64,000 nucleotides of DNA from Diorhabda sublineata (Eukaryota > Arthropoda > Insecta > Coleoptera > Chrysomelidae): the NCBI RefSeq assembly GCF_026230105.1, contig NC_079483.1, forward strand, positions 5,821,312 through 5,885,311, in the 5' to 3' direction. Both the position numbers and the translations under genes were made by a program. The notes beneath the pieces were generated by a model that was not told the DNA's origin, did no database searches, and was given only the letters and a program-made list of their open reading frames with translations. This document shows, piece after piece, positions 22,950 through 35,209 of the stretch. Position 1 is the first letter of the stretch. Each line of letters opens with the position of its first letter.

Positions 22950-23320
22950 TTCTTCGTCATGATGTTCGTTATCGTCGTTTGCACAACTTCCCAATTTCTT
23001 TTGCTTTCTATACGGTTATCGGATGTTATTTCGCGATTCAATTTTTGCATATCTTGTCAGAACTCCGTTTTGTCCACTGTCTCGTTTCCTTCTTGCCACG
23101 TTTTTAGTAATTTTTTTCCTGGTTCCGTTTTTTCTTTTGTATTGTTCATTCTCTATATTCTCTCAGAAAGATATTCGAGCTGTTCAAACACAAATTTAAT
23201 CGCCAAACAAGCAGAGGATAATTTTTTCTACACGTACAAACCTTTGAAGGGCACCATCCATAATTTGGACCAAGAAACTTGATCGAATTAAATCACTGTT
23301 GAGTTTTAGAGCTCGTGAAG
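22950..23320. other. Unassigned, possible LINE sequence
   Basis: A 107-codon plus frame is open but looks like an antisense shadow. The minus strand is Lys/Glu-rich and could be LINE sequence continuing from the RT fragment just to the right. No motif confirms this. Confidence 0.3.
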
Positions 23321-23325
23321 CTCCT

Positions 23326-23515
23326 TTATAGGATAAAACCAAAGTTTAAACAGAGACCGTTCGCCTCAGACCGGGACTCAGACTTAATATTAATGAGGTA
23401 TTTGTCTATGGTAGAATGTAAAGCTTGTTTATCTGGACCCAAAACTTGACCATGAGGTACACCACTGTCAACTGGTAAATTACTAGAAACTTTACCATTA
23501 GCTGTTACCAATTGA
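23326..23515 (-). pseudogene. Non-LTR RT fragment (SGVPHGQVLGP)
   Basis: The minus-strand frame starts VTANGKVSSNLPVDSGVPHG and continues QVLGP. This is the NG..S....V.SGVPQGSVLGP box that precedes the YADD motif in non-LTR reverse transcriptases, with Gln-Gly-Ser now His-Gly-Gln. The frame then leaves homology. Only this short piece is recognisable. Confidence 0.78.
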
Positions 23516-23954
23516 TTTCAACATTCAAGGTAAATGACTTGGTTCACCCGCCTCCGTTCGGTAGAGTTCTTAACAGTTTGGACATTATCTTCTTTACCTT
23601 ATGTGCTATAGATTTAACACCTTTCCTCAAAAGAATCCTAGGTCCTAGTGGAAATTATGGTAACTCCTTCTAGGTTAATATTGGTTCCGGTTTGGTTTCC
23701 GCTTATACCAACGTTGTCTTAGTTTTGTGGGTTCGAGTTCATTCTTCTTCATCGATGTATTGATCCTCTTCAAGTTCAAAGGTAATGTCAATAGTATATT
23801 CTTGAAATTTCCTCAAAACTTTCGTCCAATGATACCAACAAAATCTCATCAAAATCAGTTTGGAATTTATATTAAAAAAGAATGATTTTTAAAGTTTAAG
23901 TTCAAGGTGCAAGAGCGACAAATTTTCAAACCAATTTCAAAGTATAGTAGCATA

Positions 23955-24128
23955 CTAAGTGGGTGGTAGACGCGAAGCTTTTGCAGCTTTCAAAGCGAGT
24001 ATCTTGTCAGCAGCTGCTGCCTCTGGTGTCTGTTGTCTTCTATTTTTCAAAGCTTCAAACCAATCAATCAGAGATATTTCTTTCGAAGCAATTGAAGTAC
24101 AATTCTTTAAAAAGATACGACCTCCCAT
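23955..24128 (-). CDS. Small unidentified ORF or last exon, 57 codons
   Basis: The minus strand is open from ATG at 24128 to TAG at 23955. The upstream sequence TTATTGCAG just before the ATG would make a reasonable splice acceptor, so this could also be a terminal exon. The product has a hydrophobic start, the segment EISLIDWFEALKNRR, and an Ala/Lys-rich helix-like end (AAAADKILALKAAKASRLPPT minus the last residue). I do not recognise the family. The opposite strand is also open here (68 codons), so chance or a decayed transposon ORF remains possible. No poly(A) signal was pinned down. Confidence 0.3.
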   Translation of the reverse strand: MGGRIFLKNCTSIASKEISLIDWFEALKNRRQQTPEAAAADKILALKAAKASRLPPT

Positions 24129-24169
24129 TCCTGCAATAAGAGTTCAATTGGATCAATTCAGTTAAAGTA

Positions 24170-25235
24170 CATTTGCATAATGAGCAGTTGTCATAACTGG
24201 TGAAAATTTCCTTCAGGATGCTTTTTGTTTATGAACCGCATTAATCTAGATCTAACACACTTTTTTTCGTATATTTTGGAAGTTACAGAGTTTCCATTAA
24301 TTGAACTGTTTGTATCTTCTAATATACACTTCTGAATTCACTTCTTTCTGATGATAATCAATCTTATTATTTGCCTTTTCGCCCTTTCGCTGATAGTGAT
24401 TTCCAAACATATTATCACTGAGACTTCTAAGTTTTGTTTTTTGTCCAATTTCCTTCCTTCCTACGTTCCTTTAGAATGCTGCTTACATATTTCTTAACGA
24501 TTTCTAATTTTTTGCCCAATTTGCGCTAAATAAACTCCATTTTGACGTGAGCTGCTTCTTCTTTTTTGCCTTTTTGACTTTCTTCCAAATGAGTAGTACT
24601 AGTAAATATTAAATGAAGATTCGGTGTAGGGAAAAAAATTTAAACTAAACTAAAAAGTATATTTGATATTCTAATATATTGAACGTATTATTTTACGTGG
24701 AAAACAAAATCTGACGTGTTAGGGTCTATATGAAACTCATTAAGTGCCTACGACGCCATCGACATCGGCATAAATCGAAAACGCCGGCGACTTTCAACTT
24801 AAACAACACCGCACGGTGTACAGAGCAAGAACGGGGATCAATAAGAATACCGAATGCAGCGATGACTCATGCGACATCCCCCTTACGTCTCTTGCCTTTG
24901 ATACTTAACCCCCGTGCGTCACCCCATCGAAAAAATCAATTCTGAAACAGCAAATACGAAATGTTGCCAAATTTCGTATGTTTCTCAACCAGACGCTGTC
25001 ATATGCCGATAAAATGTCAGTGGATTTAAATGGATTCAGTTTATAATCAATTGAAAGGGATGCAAATGTATTATAAAGAATTTAAATTTAATAGAGAACA
25101 TTAGCGAACGCGTTCTATTGAAGATAACTGATGTTGATGATATGAAAACGTCAATCATAACCTCACAGAAACTTTTCATATACCAACGTACATAAAAAAG
25201 AAGAAATTGGTAAAAGATTAAGTTGGAATTTCTGG
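24170..25235. other. Intergenic, nothing firm
   Basis: Includes a GC-richer stretch at 24715-24945 with a 71-codon basic ORF that has no recognisable domain. The remainder is AT-rich. Confidence 0.4.
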
Positions 25236-25239
25236 AGCC

Positions 25240-25345
25240 TTTGGTGATATTTGTATTACAGCCACATTCGTAATTACGCTGCCAGACGCAAGTTTCGATA
25301 ACCAAATTAACGTCTTCAGAGACTGAAGTTTAATTCCACTTTTAG
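25240..25345 (+). repeat. Partial copy of the foldback element at 30155
   Basis: GACGCAAGTTTCGATAACCA, then CGTCTTCAGAGACTGAA, matches one arm and the loop of the inverted repeat at 30155-30342. Only about half the element is present and it is more diverged. Confidence 0.7.
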
Positions 25346-25589
25346 ATAGTGTGGAAAGTCATGATTGTTGAAAGACAACTTCAACAACAAGTAGCATCAA
25401 CGCCTTGAGATATTTTGTTGTGAAACTGATAAGTATGATGATTTTCTCTTTCTTAGGATTCGCTTCAGTAGAATCCTAGTGTTTAGTAATAAAATTGATA
25501 TGGCAATTTGACGATACTTTCCTATAAGTTCACTTTAAAGGAAAAGTACTTTTTTCAAGTTAAATATGGTTAATATTTTTTTTCTCTAA
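25346..25589. other. Spacer, nothing recognised
   Basis: AT-rich sequence leading into the minisatellite. Confidence 0.5.
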
Positions 25590-27072
25590 GTTTAGTTTGA
25601 TCAAAATAGAAATTATTCATTGATCAAACATTTACTTTTCTAAGTTTGCTATTATGAAAATGTTTTAGTCGAGATTTCGCTTTATAAGTATTTTAGCCTA
25701 AAGTTAGCTTTTGTCATTTTGTTTTAGTTTGTAATTATCTATTATTAGTTTGTTTTAGTGACAAATTCGCCATTTTTACTTTGTTTTAGTCGATAATTCA
25801 CGATTATAAGTTTGTTTTAGTCCAAAATTCAATATTATAAGAATGTTTTAATCAAGATTTCGCTATTATAAGTTTGTTTTAGTCTTAAGTTAGCTTTTGT
25901 CATTTTGTTTTAGTTAGTAATTCTCTATTATTAGTTTGTTTTAGTGACAAATTCACCATTTTTACTTTGTTTTAGTCGATAATTCACGATTATAAGTTTG
26001 TTTTAGTCCAAAATTCAATATTGTAAGAATGTTTTAATCAAGATTTCGCTATTATAAGTTTGTTTTAGCCTCAAGTTAGCTTTTTTCATTGTGTTTTAGT
26101 TAGTAATTCTCTATCATTAGTTTGTTTTAGTGACAAATTCACCATTTTTACTTTGTTTTAGTCGATAATTCACCATTATAAATTTGTTTTAGTTCAAAAT
26201 TCAATATTATATGAATGGTTTAATCAAGATTTCGCTATTATAAGTTTGTTTTAGCCTTAAGTTAGCTTTTGTCATTTTGTTTTAGTTTGTAATTATCTAT
26301 TATTAGTTTGTTTTAGTGACAAATTCACCATTTTTACTTTGTTTTAGTCGATAATTCACCATTATATGTTTCTTTAGTCCAAAATTCAATATTATAAGAA
26401 TGTTTTAATCAAGATTTCGCTATTATAAGTTTGTTTTAGCCTCAGGTTGGCTTTTTTAAATTTTGTTTTAGTTAGTAATTTTCTATTATTAGTTTGTTTC
26501 AATAAAAAATTCGGTATTATAAAAGCGATTTTGTCAAATAAGTTTGTTAGAATAAAAATTTTGTTATCGTTGTTTGTTTTAGTAAATTATTTCGTATTAT
26601 AAGTTTGTTTTAGTCGAGAATTCGAATTATAAGCTTACTACTGTCAATAATTTGTATTAGTTAAAAATACGATATTATAAATTTGTTTTAGTCAAGAATT
26701 TGCTATTATAAGTTTGTTTTAGTCCTAAATTCGCTATTCACAGTTTTTTTAGTGAAAAAATCTCTATTATCAGTTTGATTCGTAAAAAATTCACTACCAT
26801 ATACATATTTTAATCAAAAATCGCTATAAGATTGTTACTACAAAACATTTGAGATTATAAAATTTATTCAGTTGATAATTCATTATTATAAGTTTGTTTC
26901 AATTGAAAATTTGTTATTATAAGTTTGCTTTCGTCAAAAATTTGCTATTATAAGTTAATATATTATATTATAATATAATATATTAGTCAAAATACCATTT
27001 ATAAGTTTATTTGCATAAAAAAATGTGTTATTATAACTTTGTTTTATTCAAAAATTTGCTATCATAAGTTTG

Positions 27073-27128
<56 letters not shown>

Positions 27129-27480
27129 GAATTATAAGTCCATTTGAATACAAAAATTTGTTATTATAAATTTGTTTTAATAATTAACTCACTATTATGA
27201 GTTTGTTCTAGTCCAGAATTCGAATCATAAGTTTATTTGAATGAAAAGTGTGTTATTATAACTTTGTTTTATTCAAAAATTGGCTATTATAAATTTGAAT
27301 TAGTCAATAAACGGATTATTAGTTTATTACAATCAAAAATTTATTGTTATAAGTAAGTATTAGTCCAAAAAAATGAATTATAAGTTTGTTTGAATGAAAA
27401 AAGTTTTTATTAGAAGTTCATTTTACTTAATAATACACTTTTATGAATGTCTTTAAAGGAAAAATTTGTTATCCTAATAA
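25590..27480. repeat. Minisatellite, ~31-bp units in ~185-bp blocks
   Basis: Variants of TATAAGTTTGTTTTAGTC plus a short A/T tail repeat roughly every 31 bp. From 25672 to about 26600 six variant units form a block that itself repeats: AGATTTCGCT lies at 25672, 25855, 26041, 26227 and 26412 (183-186 bp apart). Beyond 26600 the higher-order pattern is lost and the units diverge. This is the standard picture of a homogenised core with a decayed edge. Confidence 0.92.
27073..27127. repeat. (AT)n microsatellite
   Basis: About 27 AT dinucleotides inside the decayed part of the minisatellite. Confidence 0.98.
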
Positions 27481-27484
27481 ATTT

Positions 27485-28095
27485 CTTTAAATTTAGTTTA
27501 GTTTTAAAATTTGAATGCTCAATTTGAACCAAAATTGAAAAATAATGCGTAAGTGAAAAGACTAAGTACTGAATAAATTCCTTATTATGCATTATCCATC
27601 ACCACTCAGTATATTTATATATACAAATGTCACGAATCTCTTCATTTGTATCATAACGTCGTCTTTTCAAATTGTATCACTCCATTTTTCCGCGGGATTT
27701 GGTTTATCTCGAATTTTCGATTTTATTTTTCGGTCGTGTGTTGATGTTCGCTTTCTGCGAGCTTTCGAAGAAAGGGAAAACGCCGGAAAGTGAAAGGGTT
27801 ATTGAATTTCGACCTGACATTTCCAGATTTCCCATTCACGAATAATGATAACTGTGGATCAAAGTTTATAGCGTCGTTTTCAAGTACAGGTCGAGTAGAA
27901 ATTATAAAAGAATATGAGGAGTAATGATTTTCTTTGAAAATAACAATTTGATTGATACGATATTAACTTGAAGAGTATTTTCTTTTCCCTATGGTTATTA
28001 ATACCCAAATTCCAAGTATCAAAGACTGGAAAACATATCATTGGATTAAACTAATCAGGACTTGGCTACTTCAACTCTCTTTAAGTGGAATATGA
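27485..28095. other. Spacer between satellites, nothing recognised
   Basis: A GC-richer patch at 27685-27800 carries a 68-codon plus ORF with no recognisable domain. The rest is AT-rich. Confidence 0.4.
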
Positions 28096-28099
28096 TTTT

Positions 28100-30120
28100 T
28101 TTAAAATTATATGTTTGTAAATTAGCTTCTTGAAAACTTTATATGCTCAAAAATTTAATTTTTTGAATGTAATTGGTGCAAAATTAGATTTTTTTAAGCA
28201 ATCGATGAAAAGTTTGCATTTTTGATTTCGTTTGGTGGAAATTGATGTTTCAAAAGTTAATTTGATTGTAAATTTGAATTTTTTCAATTTAGTTTGGTTA
28301 ATGAGTCTCTTTTCCAAGCTTAATCTACCAAAAATTAGCCGTAATTAATTCTAAACATCTAAAATTTTATCAGTAATTGGCATTTTCCAATTTAATATGA
28401 TGTGAATTCACTTTAATTGTGAAAAATTGGCGTTTACAAAATAATGTTTGTGAAAAATCGGGTTTTCTAAATTCGATTAGTCAAAAATTGGCTTTTCCAG
28501 GAATGAATTTAGAAAATAATTTTTCTTAGTTAAATTTGATCAAAAATTGGTTTTTTCTAATTTAATTGATCTAAAATTCTCTTTTTCTTAACATCATTTT
28601 ATTAACAATTTGTTTTTCTAAGTTAAATTTAGTCGAAAATTGTCTCTTTCCGGATGAATTCGCTTGTTCAAGTTCCATTATACAAATATTGTCGTTTCTA
28701 CACTAAATTTCGCGACAAATCTAATTTTCTAAATTCAATTGGTCAAAAATTGGCTTCTTAAAGCTAAAATTGATCAACATTTTGTTTTCCCAAGTTATAT
28801 TTAGTCAAAAATTGTCTTTTTCCAATTGAATCCCGTTGATAATTGGCTTTTCCAAGTTTCATTATACAAACATTGACGTTCATATACGAAATTTCGCGAC
28901 AAATCTGATTTTATAAATTCAATTGGTCAAAAATTGGCTTATTAGAGCTTAAATTGATCAACAATTGATTCTTTTAAGTTAAATTTAGTCATAAAATGGC
29001 TTTTTCCAATGTACTCTGGAGTAATATACGTTTTTTTGAAATTTAATTGATTGAATATTCGCTTGTTGGGTTAATTTTTGTGAAAAATCGGACTTTTCCA
29101 TTAAATTTGGTCAAAAATTGTCTCTTTCCTATTGATACCAGTCGATAATTGGCTTTTCCACGTTTCATTATACAAAAATTGTCGTTTCTACATTAAATTT
29201 CGCAACAAATCTGATTTTATAAATTCAATTGGTCAAAAATTGGCTACTTAAAGCTAAAATTGATCAACATTTTGTTTTCCCAAGTTATATTTAGACAAAA
29301 ATTGTCTTTTTCCAATTGAATCCCGTCGATAATTGGCTTTTCCAAGTTCCATTATACAAACATTGATGTTCATGTACGAAATTTCGCGACAAATCTGATT
29401 CTATGAATTCAATTGGTCAAAAATTGGCTTATTAGAGCTTAAATTGATCAACAATTGATTCTTTTAAATTAAATTTAGTCATAAAATGGGATATTCCCAT
29501 TTAGTCTGATCGATTATACGCTTTTGAAATTTCATTGATTGATTATTCGCTTTTTGAGTTGATTTTTGTGAAAAATTGGATTTTTCAATTAAAATTAGTC
29601 AAAAATTGTCTCTTTCCCTCTGATTCCAGTCGAAAATTCGCTATTCCAAAATCCATTATACAAAAATTGTCGTTTATACACAAAATTTTGCGACTTATCT
29701 GATTTTCTGAATTTAATTGGTAAAAATTGGCTTCTCTAAGACGAACAATTGGTTTTTTAAGTTGCATTTACTTATAAATTCAATTTAATCTGGTTCAAAA
29801 TACGTTTTTTTAAATTTAATTTTTTGAGTATTCGCTTTTGGAGTTTATTTTCGTCAAAAATTGGATTTTTTCAATGTAATTTTCCCAATTCAATTAAACA
29901 AAAGTTTGCTTTTCTATATTTGAATTCGCTTTCCTTGAATTAATTTTTCAAATTTTGTTCTTCGTCGATTTGATACAGTGAAAAATTGGCTTTTAAACTT
30001 TTATATTTAGTCGAAAATTAAATATAACTAGTCAAAAATATGTTTTTATACAGTAAAATTGATCAAAAATTCGTTTTTTCAATTTATTGGAGTTAATCGG
30101 AAATGTTTATTTAATTCTCA
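28100..30120. repeat. AT-rich satellite S, diverged block
   Basis: Built from ~30-bp degenerate units around TCAAAAATTGGCTTTTCCAA. A longer period is visible from the CATTATACAAA landmark near 28676, 28860, 29165, 29350 and 29652: alternating gaps of about 184 and 305 bp, so a higher-order unit of about 488 bp. Sequence identity between units is much lower than in the 35.2-38.8 kb block of the same family. Non-coding. Confidence 0.88.
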
Positions 30121-30154
30121 CTAACTTGGAATTTCTTGAACCGATAGTGATATT

Positions 30155-30342
30155 TATATTGAACACACTGTTTACGCTATACCACTACACAAACACTCAA
30201 AATTACATGCCTGACGCGCGTTTCGAAAACCAAGTTTAATTTCAGTCTCTGAAGACGATAACTTGGTTATCGAAACGCGCGTCAGACAGTGTAATTGTGT
30301 GTGATGGTGTAGTGGTCTAGTGTAAACAGTGTGTTCATTATG
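30155..30342. mobile_element. Foldback element, ~80-bp inverted arms
   Basis: The arm running from GAACACACTGTTTACGCTAT through GACGCGCGTTTCGAAAACCA is repeated in inverse on the right, ending GTGTAAACAGTGTGTTC. The loop is about 22 bp and contains CAGTCTCTGAAGACG. The two arms would form a long hairpin. It sits at the right edge of the diverged satellite block. A half copy lies at 25240-25345. It could be a non-autonomous DNA element; no target duplication was established. Confidence 0.85.
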
Positions 30343-31010
30343 TTTAATTCTATTCAACATTGGAATAATGTTTTCATAGCCAAGATCAGTATTTTCTTAA
30401 TCACTTTTTACTTTATTTAAAATATAATAATATAATAATCGTATTTATCGTATGAATACATTAGGTGAATATTCAATAAATCGTTTTAATATTTGATACA
30501 GATATAGTTTATTATCATTGAAAAATATAAAAATTGTTACAAAACGTCATTAAACACCCATAAAATAAAACTAGAAAGTCAAATCTAATGTATTTATATC
30601 ATTGATAATATTTTGTACGTCGAAAATTATTCAGGAGCCATCTCTGTGAGAGAGTTTCTGCTTGTTGTATATTGAATAGAACAAAAAGTGAGCAGATGAA
30701 ACAACAATTGGCCCAGATAAAGAAATCTTGTCGCGTGCCCAAACAGCACACACATCGACGAAAACCCTGCAGCTGTCACGGGTACCGACACATTCTAAAA
30801 TAACGTTCAAAACATTACAATCTTTTTTTATTATTTACTTTGTTTCGGAGTTTCGGAACATTTCGAAAATAATAATAATAATCTCGAACGGCGTCTTTCT
30901 ATCTTACATTACATTTTATAAAAATTACATAGTGATGAAATTAACTAACAACTAAATAAAATGTTTGGGCAAAAGTTTTCGATATCATAATATTATTTAG
31001 AATGAAAGTT
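30343..31010. other. Intergenic, nothing recognised
   Basis: Contains 75-codon or shorter ORFs without domains and A/T-rich simple sequence near 30420. Confidence 0.45.
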
Positions 31011-31014
31011 TTAG

Positions 31015-31600
31015 TTCAAAGTGACCTTGTGGGGTCTTTGTAAAGTAAAAACTGAATGAAAATGGGTGGAATTTGTGTTCAACATAGAAAATAAAAAACA
31101 TGATCGAATGGAACAGCAAAGAGAGCAAGAAGATGGAAAAACTGAAGAAGAAGAGGGAAGTTGTGAGGTTATGAGTAAAAAGGAATTAGTCGTATCAATA
31201 AAACACCTACAAAATGGGAAGGCACTAGAAAAAGATATCATCACAGCCTGTATGATGAAGAAATGAAGGAGGAGGGAGAAACAACTACCTTATTACTACT
31301 AGAAATGTTTGATGAAGTTTGGATAAAAGAAAAGAACCATGAAGATCGGAAAATGGGTTTGAAACTACCAGTTCACGAAGGGATGAAATAATTTGTAGAA
31401 AAATGGCAAGATCCAAACCATCCATTGCATTCCTAGACATGGTGAAAAGATTCGATAAAATCTTACGAACGAAAATATGGAAGAACCTGCAAACAAGAAA
31501 TGTTTGCGCCTTTGCAGATGATATAATGATCATAGCAGAAAACCTGCAGAGAAAATTTAAACAACTGGAAATAGAAAGCGAACAAGATACTATGCACTAA
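31015..31600 (+). pseudogene. Non-LTR RT fragment (FADD)
   Basis: The plus strand encodes IKHLQNGKALEKDIITACMM, equivalent to the LKNGKAPG.D.I..EM box at the start of LINE RT. After a stop and large deletion it reads AFLDMVKRFDKILRTKIWKN (FLDM.KAFD box) and then AFADDIMIIAENLQ, the catalytic FADD box. The three boxes are in the right order but too close together, so most of the palm domain between them is gone. Satellite S resumes immediately at 31601, so the LINE piece and foldback-side sequence separate two blocks of that satellite. Confidence 0.85.
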
Positions 31601-32460
31601 GCTGATTTTCTAAATTCAATTGGTCAAAAATTAGTTTCTTGGAGCTTAAATTGATAAACAATTCGTTTTCCTAAGTCATATTTAGTCGAAAATTGTCTTT
31701 TTCCAATTGAATCCCGTCGATAATTGGCTTTTCCATGTTCCATTATACAAAAATTGGCTTCATACACTAAATTTAGCGACAAAACTGATTTTATAAATTC
31801 AATTGGTCAAAAATTGGCTTCTCAAAGCTTAAGCTGATCAACAATTAATTTTTATAAGTTAAATTTAGACATAAAATGCCTCTTTCCCATTAAATCTTGT
31901 GAATTATACCCTTTTTTGAAATTCAATTGATTAACTATTCGCTTTTTGAGTTAATTTGTGTGAAAAATTGGATTTTTCAATTAAAACTGGTAAAAAATTG
32001 TGTCTTTTCAATTGATACCAGTCTAAATTCGCTTTTCCAAGTTCCATTACACAAAAAATGTGCGTTCATACACTAAATTTCGTGACAAATGGTATTTTCT
32101 AAATTCAATTGGTCCAAAATTGTTTTTTTTTAACTTAAAACGAGCAAAAATTGATTATTTTTTGGTTAAATTTGGTTAAAAATTGTGTCTTTCCAATTTT
32201 AATTTCAATTTTGTCGAAAATAGAATTTTTCACATATAATTAGTCAAAAATTGGCTATTTCCAATTACTACAGTCGAAAATTTGTAATTGTACAAAAATT
32301 GGCACTGGCATTTTTACGACAAATCAGTTTTCATAAATTGAATCAAATACAAAAATTAATTTAATTCCATGGAAAATGCTCTAACTTGTATGAAAAAAAA
32401 TGAACTGAATTTTTCAAACACTGGACTTTTCAAATTAATTTTCGTCACTTTTGTCAAGGT
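31601..32460. repeat. AT-rich satellite S, second diverged block
   Basis: Same ~30-bp degenerate units and the CATTATACAAAAATTG / AATTTCG.GACAAAT landmarks as at 28.1-30.1 kb. It becomes unrecognisable by about 32460. Confidence 0.85.
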
Positions 32461-32487
32461 CTGAGAAGTAAAAAGTTAAGTAAAATC

Positions 32488-32855
32488 CGAAATAGTCGGT
32501 GTCTAACCAATTAAAACAGTGAGTGGTAAGGTTAAACTCATTGTATTGATCAACCAGATTAAAACAAATGATTTTATTAATTTATTTTGGTCAAAAATCT
32601 CTTAAAAAAAACATGAATATGTCTAAGAAATGAGAAGTTAAAGAGAAATCGGTTTTCTTAACTCAATTTTTGAAAATTTGGTTTCTCTTCCTTCAGTTAG
32701 TTGCTAACACTCGTAGACATTTACAAGAATTGATCATCCACGCGGACTCGATTGACATACGTCAAAATACGAAATCGTCGGTGTCTAACGAATTAAAACA
32801 GTGAGTGGTAAGGTTAAACTCATTGTATTGATCAACCAGATTAAAACACAGATTT
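32488..32855. repeat. Direct repeat of ~80 bp, 282 bp apart
   Basis: GTCGGTGTCTAACCAATTAA through CAACCAGATTAAAACA at 32491-32570 recurs at 32773-32852 with one or two changes. The material between is partly satellite-like. Confidence 0.9.
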
Positions 32856-32869
32856 CATGATTGAAAACT

Positions 32870-34290
32870 TCTAGGATCAAAAGACATAGAATAAAATTAG
32901 AAAAATAAAATTGACACATGCTATACGTAGAACTATTTATAATTTTTTTTAGAATATACGTCAAGTTCTATCAAGTTTTAAACATAAAAAAACCGTTTTA
33001 CAAAAGGAGATCTCGATAAATGGTACATCAGAATTCAATAAAAAAAGTCACCAAGCATAAAATTAAAGTTTGTAATTAGACAATTGTATTATAACGTAAA
33101 TAAAGCAGTTAATTCAAAAAATTATACGTAGCATAATTAATTTTTTTCTCGTCTATCGCCAAAATATGCATCCATACGACATATGCCATACACACATATC
33201 GAATATACGTATAATATAAACCAGGTAGTAGGTACCGTCCTACGAACCCAACAGCTGTGCTCTGAAGAATAAACTTTTGCCAGCTGTTTGTCTGTACAGT
33301 AGACCAAATAAATAAGTTGTGATGTTAAGGTACCGCCTGTCGTTTAATATTTGAAATGACCGGCTACCGTTATGCACATATAATAGCAAAAATATATTTA
33401 AAGAATATTCTCACAATAGGAAGTTTGATGATACTGATTATAATATATTACGCTATAACGATTTAACGATTTTTCTGGGAAAATTTGGAATAAAAATTTC
33501 ATAATTTATCAGAAAATAAACCAACTAATAATAAGTATTTATTGTTATTTATACTGTTAATAATTCAATTCAAAATTACGTGACATACAGGGTGAGTAAT
33601 AAAGTGTACCACATAATCTAGTGTTTACGTAAAATAATTTACCTTTTTTTGGTAATATGTCAAATATTTTATTGAATATTTTAATCAAAATTAATGGTTA
33701 CTTGATTTTTTTATCATAATTTCATATAAAACTATGAATTTTATATAAAAAATATCTAAAATCAATTCGACCAAAAACATCGAATATAGAAGCTGCAGAT
33801 AAAGTTAATAAAAAGCTAACAGATGAAGATAAAACGTATACATGTTTGAAAATTGGGATTTTGGTAACTTTTTACAAAAAATGATTAATCGCTATATATT
33901 GATTTTCCATGGAATACAGTCATTTATTGATATTTATCACGATAAGTCATCAATAATTAGATTTTTGAAGCTTTGTTAAATATCAACTGATTCTACGAGA
34001 AGAATATGACAAAACACTTTTCAACCTAACCATTAAGACGATATAAATACCAACAGTAATGCTAAAAATATTCTAAAAGTAGTAAAAGTTGCTATAAAAT
34101 CAGTTAAATACGCAAAATTTTCTAATACTGATGACCTATCTGCAGATGAGTTAAATCTAATGAAGAAACAGTATCTAGATGAAACAACTTCCTTTTTTAA
34201 TGGGATCTATACCATTCAACTTTTGTCACAATTTCAAAGAAACATAATACAAAAAAAATGCGAAGATCTTCCTACTAATGCTACTTTGAA
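32870..34290. other. Intergenic, nothing firm
   Basis: Contains the small-element-like end TACAGGGTGAGTAATAAAG near 33588, seen at ends of short insect DNA transposons. The 34160-34372 plus ORF leads into the RT fragment that follows. No host gene was seen. Confidence 0.4.
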
Positions 34291-34299
34291 CCACACGCT

Positions 34300-34480
34300 A
34301 AATGTCTTTCTCAAAATCATACATCTAAATATTTATAAAAAACTCTTCGGCATAAAAGAGGCCTTTGTCTAAAATGCCTTTATCCAGCGATGTCTTAATA
34401 CCAACCAAAACGTTATACATCTGTTTTATCGATTAGAATAAGGCGTTTGATAAAGTAAGATACAAACAATTAATAGTAAT
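34300..34480 (+). pseudogene. Non-LTR RT fragment
   Basis: One plus frame reads KKLFGIKEAFV and, past a stop, NAFIQRCLNTNQNV. The overlapping frame reads TLYICFID, stop, NKAFDKVRYKQL. Together these are the GFRKG.GTREALF..QVL.QRC.D....VY.CFIDY.KAFD..RH..L segment of a widespread insect non-LTR RT, now split by a frameshift and stops. Confidence 0.8.
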
Positions 34481-34509
34481 AAACAATAATAATAAATAAA
34501 CTGTACTTA

Positions 34510-34705
34510 AGTCAAAGTAGGTCTGTTCGCAATAAGTCGAAACTGTCAAATGTCAGTTTGGAAATCAACCGTGTGATTGGTCAATCTCGCGCACGAAACA
34601 TTTCGAAGCAAATGCCGTAAAAACATCGAATGGACGTTTTTCTACAACTGAAGAATATTTGTTTTCATTTGTCTATCTCAAAACTTAAGCGGCAATCCTC
34701 GTACT
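34510..34705 (-). repeat. Mariner-type 5' terminus and leader
   Basis: On the minus strand it starts ACGAGGATTGCCGCTTAAGT at 34702 and continues TTTTGAGATAGACAAATG. This is the same terminus type as at 12849 and 59478. No transposase frame follows before the RT fragment, so only the element's end is left. Confidence 0.6.
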
Positions 34706-34744
34706 CGTATTTTTGGATTTCAACTAAACATTATGTTGATTTAA

Positions 34745-35205
34745 AGATGAAATGAAATGAGTTTAAATAAAAAAAAATGTTTTAATATCTATATATTTAC
34801 TTTCTGAACGGCAAAACGTGTGAACTAAATTCAAAATAAGTATTAGAAAAATCATATAAAAGGGTTGAATATACGTTATAAATTTATACTCGTTTTATAT
34901 TATGAAGAGATTCTCGTCTAGTCAGATAGGTATTTTTTTTGTCTCTCTTAGGGATGCTGTTTGAGAGCAACAGTTTTTTATTTCGTGTATCTTGACCGTT
35001 AAACCTGTACGATTTATCAGTCATAATAAACAACCCCTTGCAACTAGAGAAACTATTATAAAAAAATAATATAAAAACCCCTGATCTTTGGTCAACTTAT
35101 ATCAATATACCCCTATTACTATGTGGATTTTAACTGAAAATTTTTCCCTAATTTATACCGTTAAAAATATTTCTAGGGGGTTGTGAATTAAATGGTTACT
35201 AGGAC
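34745..35205. other. Spacer containing the left 67-bp bracket repeat
   Basis: Positions 35078-35144 are repeated at 38834-38900, directly around the 468-bp higher-order array. No gene seen. Confidence 0.6.
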
Positions 35206-35209
35206 GATC

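Noticed and set aside
23725..23745. tRNA B-box-like GGGTTCGAGTTC
   Set aside because: No cloverleaf could be drawn around it and no A box is suitably placed upstream.
24730..24945. 71-codon basic plus ORF
   Set aside because: No start context, splice signals or recognisable motif; it sits in a GC-richer patch where chance ORFs are more frequent.
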